Positions 4,958 through 6,927 of a stretch of DNA of 6,927 bases are shown one piece after another. The notes below the pieces were generated by a model, which made no database searches, had not been told where the DNA came from, and was given only the letters and a program-made list of their open reading frames with translations. The stretch covers positions 1 to 6,927 of the forward strand of contig JAFGEY010000100.1 of the NCBI GenBank assembly GCA_016931365.1. Direction: 5' to 3'. Each line of letters begins with the position of its first letter. Position 1 is the stretch's first letter. The translations under genes and the position numbers were made by a program. Origin of the DNA: Anaerolineae bacterium (GTDB lineage: Bacteria; Chloroflexota; Anaerolineae; JAFGEY01).

Positions 4958-6742
4958 TCAATCATAAATGCCCGTTTTGTAAATCCGCACCTCGTACTCG
5001 CCGTCTGTCAGCGTCTTGAGCAGTTCAAAGTGCTCGAACAAGCGATCGTATTGTTCGATTTGTTTGCGATACATCTCTGGATCGCGGTAAAAGCGCATAA
5101 ACATCCGTTGACTGAAGACCAGATACTCAAAGTCTCGATCCAGGTACCACTTGGGATCATGTTCGATCATCCGTCCCTGCCCTTCGACCCAAAAGCGCAT
5201 CGGATCGACATAGGGCGCGTAAGATTCGACGGCGATCCGCGCTCCGCCAGGCAGATTTTCGAGGATCCATACCCGCGCCGTTTCGCGGCTGTCGGTGGCG
5301 GTCAATTCGAGATTGGCTTTGACCGTTTGGGCCAGCGGTAGCGCCAGAGCCGTCAGCCCAATGAGGCCGGTCGCGATCAGCCCACTGCTGCGCCAGGCTG
5401 GGTTTTCTTGCCTGACCATCAGCAGCGTCTGGGCAGCCAGGAGGATCAGCAAGCCGATCAAAAACCACAGGGCGGGCAGCCACGCGGTTCGGTTGATGAT
5501 GGCGCTGTCCGGGTAATAGAGGTAAAAGTCGGTTTTGATCAGCCCGGCGGCGGGCAGGACGATGCTCAAGACGAGCAGCAGGGCGGTCACGCCGAGGGAG
5601 ACAAACGAGTCTGCGCGGGGTGGGCGTTCCTGAAAGCGGGCCATCAGCCAGGAGGCGGCCAATATCGCCACAAAGGGCAAGACTGGAAGCAAAGTGCGGT
5701 CATTGCGGATCGTAAAGCAGTTGATGAACAGATAAAACGTGATCGGAAATGCGGCCAGCAGCAGCGTCTCTTTGGCGCGGCGTACGGTGATGCCACGCAC
5801 AATTTCCAGCAGGGCCAGGATGACCAGCGGCCCTTCGATGCGCCACAGGTAGGCCAGACACCAGCTAAAAGTGTTGCCCTCCATCCCCAGGTGACCCTGC
5901 GCATAGTGCTTGCCCTCGTAAGTGACGCCTCTCTCAAAGGCGGCGAAATCGAGCAGCGCATAAGGCGTGATGGTGAAAAAAGCGACAGCGCTGGCAGTTA
6001 AAGCCAGGTAGAGTTTGGGCGCAAAGAGGGCGTTCATGTCATTCCCATAGCGCATCAGATGGGCGAGCAAAACGGCGACCAGCACCAACACGCCGTGATA
6101 CTTGGTCGATGCTGCGGCGCCAACCGCCAGCCCGGCGACGAGATAGTGCTGCCAGCCGCCCTGGCGATAGATTTTGACTGCACCCCAAAAGGCCAGCATC
6201 ACCCAAAAGACCTGCGGGATATCGGGGGTGATAAAGTGGCTGTGCATCGCGCCGGTTGGCGAAATTGCCGCGAACAGGGTCGCCAGCAGTGCGGTCCAGG
6301 TGTTGCCGGTGAGCGCGCGTGCGGCGAGGTAGACCAGCCACACCGTGATCAGGCCGAGCAGCAGCGTCACCATCCGCCCGACGATGAATGTGCCCGGCGT
6401 TTCAGTGATCCCGGAGGCCATCGCATTCATCTGCGGTGCGGTGATGTCCTCGGTGCTCTCAAACGCGCCGACCAGTTTGCCGATCCAGTAATAGGGCTGG
6501 TAGGCCAGGGCGTTGGCGTAGAACAAGAACGACGGGAAATTGAAAAAGTGCGGGTTCAGGTCGCCGCTCTGTATCATCGTAACCACCATGCGCACATAAT
6601 TCGGCTCGTCGGGGTGATAGACGTAGGGCAGGCCAAAGTCGATGCCCCACAGGCGCACGATCAGCGCGAGGAGCAAAATGGCGGCGAGCAGGGCCTTTTG
6701 TGCGCGGGTCAGGGGGGCAAGTGGGAGTGGGTGGTTTTTCAT
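4958..6742 (-). CDS. GT-C fold membrane glycosyltransferase, GT39/ArnT-like (PMT family)
   Basis: The 594-residue protein is mostly membrane spanning, with about ten or more hydrophobic segments between residues 17 and 470. The first (about 17-33) leads to an outside loop with HPDEPNYV (43-50); an acidic pair here is the catalytic hallmark of GT-C enzymes such as ArnT and protein mannosyltransferases. A second conserved loop reads SHFITPDIPQVFW (168-180), and ASTKYHG (211-217) follows a later helix. A soluble tail of about 120 residues starts near SRETARVWILENLPGG. Such enzymes transfer a sugar from a polyprenyl-phosphate donor to a lipid, glycan or protein on the outer face. The start ATG 6742 lies 5 nt after the stop of the preceding gene and has only a weak upstream AAAG, so translation is probably coupled. 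The donor might come from the GT2 enzyme at 1714-2418. Acceptor and sugar are unknown. Confidence 0.86.
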   Translation of the reverse strand: MKNHPLPLAPLTRAQKALLAAILLLALIVRLWGIDFGLPYVYHPDEPNYVRMVVTMIQSGDLNPHFFNFPSFLFYANALAYQPYYWIGKLVGAFESTEDITAPQMNAMASGITETPGTFIVGRMVTLLLGLITVWLVYLAARALTGNTWTALLATLFAAISPTGAMHSHFITPDIPQVFWVMLAFWGAVKIYRQGGWQHYLVAGLAVGAAASTKYHGVLVLVAVLLAHLMRYGNDMNALFAPKLYLALTASAVAFFTITPYALLDFAAFERGVTYEGKHYAQGHLGMEGNTFSWCLAYLWRIEGPLVILALLEIVRGITVRRAKETLLLAAFPITFYLFINCFTIRNDRTLLPVLPFVAILAASWLMARFQERPPRADSFVSLGVTALLLVLSIVLPAAGLIKTDFYLYYPDSAIINRTAWLPALWFLIGLLILLAAQTLLMVRQENPAWRSSGLIATGLIGLTALALPLAQTVKANLELTATDSRETARVWILENLPGGARIAVESYAPYVDPMRFWVEGQGRMIEHDPKWYLDRDFEYLVFSQRMFMRFYRDPEMYRKQIEQYDRLFEHFELLKTLTDGEYEVRIYKTGIYD

Positions 6743-6747
6743 ATACT

Positions 6748-6927
6748 TTAGCGCGCGGCAATACGTTGATCGACAACCTGGGCCTGTTTGAGCGCCTGAT
6801 CGCTCAAGGTGGGCGACTTGGCTGCGGTCAGCGCCATCTCGACCAGGACATTTTCGCGCAGAAACAGATAGTGGATGGTTTCGACGTTGCCACCCTCGGC
6901 GTCTTGCATCGTTAGCATCGTTCCCCA
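6748..6927 (-). CDS. C-terminal end of an unidentified protein, cut by the window edge
   Basis: An open frame enters from the window edge and runs 59 codons to a TAA at 6750-6748. It ends 5 nt before the ATG of the GT39-type gene on the same strand, which points to one operon. The visible part reads ETIHYLFLRENVLVEMALT in the middle and ends in LSDQALKQAQVVDQRIAAR. A beta-strand pair around a short turn followed by an amphipathic helix is what I would predict. Ends of this kind occur in secreted or lipoprotein-type proteins of unknown function, but I do not recognise the family. No motif supports an enzyme call. The start and most of the protein lie outside the window. The short spacing and codon-like composition make a real gene likely. 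Confidence 0.7.
   Translation of the reverse strand, partial: WGTMLTMQDAEGGNVETIHYLFLRENVLVEMALTAAKSPTLSDQALKQAQVVDQRIAAR

Noticed and set aside
5408..6001. Plus-strand open frame (197 codons) opposite the GT39-type gene
   Set aside because: Low-complexity Gln/Gly/Asp-rich translation typical of the antisense of GC-rich hydrophobic coding sequence.
6059..6751. Plus-strand open frame (230 codons) opposite the GT39-type gene
   Set aside because: It mirrors the codons of a convincing membrane protein, is rich in Gln, Gly, His and Arg, and has no ribosome-binding site or domain.
6788..6807. Perfect 7-bp inverted repeat TTGAGCG/CGCTCAA
   Set aside because: It lies inside the coding end of the partial gene, has no T tract on either side, and encodes an unremarkable peptide; it is probably chance.
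1..6927. CRISPR arrays, tRNA or rRNA genes, insertion sequences, toxin-antitoxin or defence genes
   Set aside because: No regularly spaced repeats, cloverleaf sequences, transposase motifs or defence-associated domains were seen on either strand.

Overview
The window reads as bacterial chromosome with GC-rich coding sequence. A member of the Chloroflexota (Anaerolineae-like) is the best guess. This rests on the wording of the sigma-factor region 2, on the multispan GT39-type glycosyltransferase, and on a palindromic intergenic repeat built on TAGGGGCGC...GCGCCCCTA, a style of small repeat I associate with that phylum. The assignment is inference; no rRNA or other phylogenetic marker except the EF-G is present.

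Layout. Positions 1-214 are AT-richer and noncoding. A short + strand gene (215-550) follows; it encodes only region 2 of an ECF-type sigma factor and ends at its own strong terminator (579-607). Next comes a + strand APH-fold kinase of unknown substrate (677-1639). It converges on a minus-strand family 2 glycosyltransferase of the polyprenyl-phosphate sugar synthase type (2418-1714), with a shared hairpin terminator at 1641-1672. The glycosyltransferase and a + strand EF-G gene (2696-4771) diverge from a compact control region. There, two near-perfect sigma-70 promoters lie back to back and their -35 boxes form one palindrome. The EF-G leader (about 164 nt) holds a terminator-like hairpin at its 5' end and a long 16-bp hairpin just before the ribosome-binding site. 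The two share a sequence that could make them mutually exclusive. After EF-G come a strong bidirectional terminator (4778-4820), a nested palindromic repeat (4854-4900), and a two-gene minus-strand unit: the C-terminus of an unidentified protein (6927-6748) followed 5 nt later by a large membrane GT-C/GT39-type glycosyltransferase (6742-4958).

How the genes may work together. The GT2 enzyme would load a sugar onto a polyprenyl phosphate inside the cell, and the GT39-type enzyme would use such a lipid-linked sugar outside; this pairing is inference, since they are in separate transcription units. The EF-G stands alone with its own promoter and terminator rather than in a str operon, and its switch I wording resembles mitochondrial EF-G2 (GFM2). 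It may therefore be a second, specialised EF-G, for example for ribosome recycling. The most interesting features are the EF-G/GT2 control region with its leader, and the sigma gene that lacks region 4.
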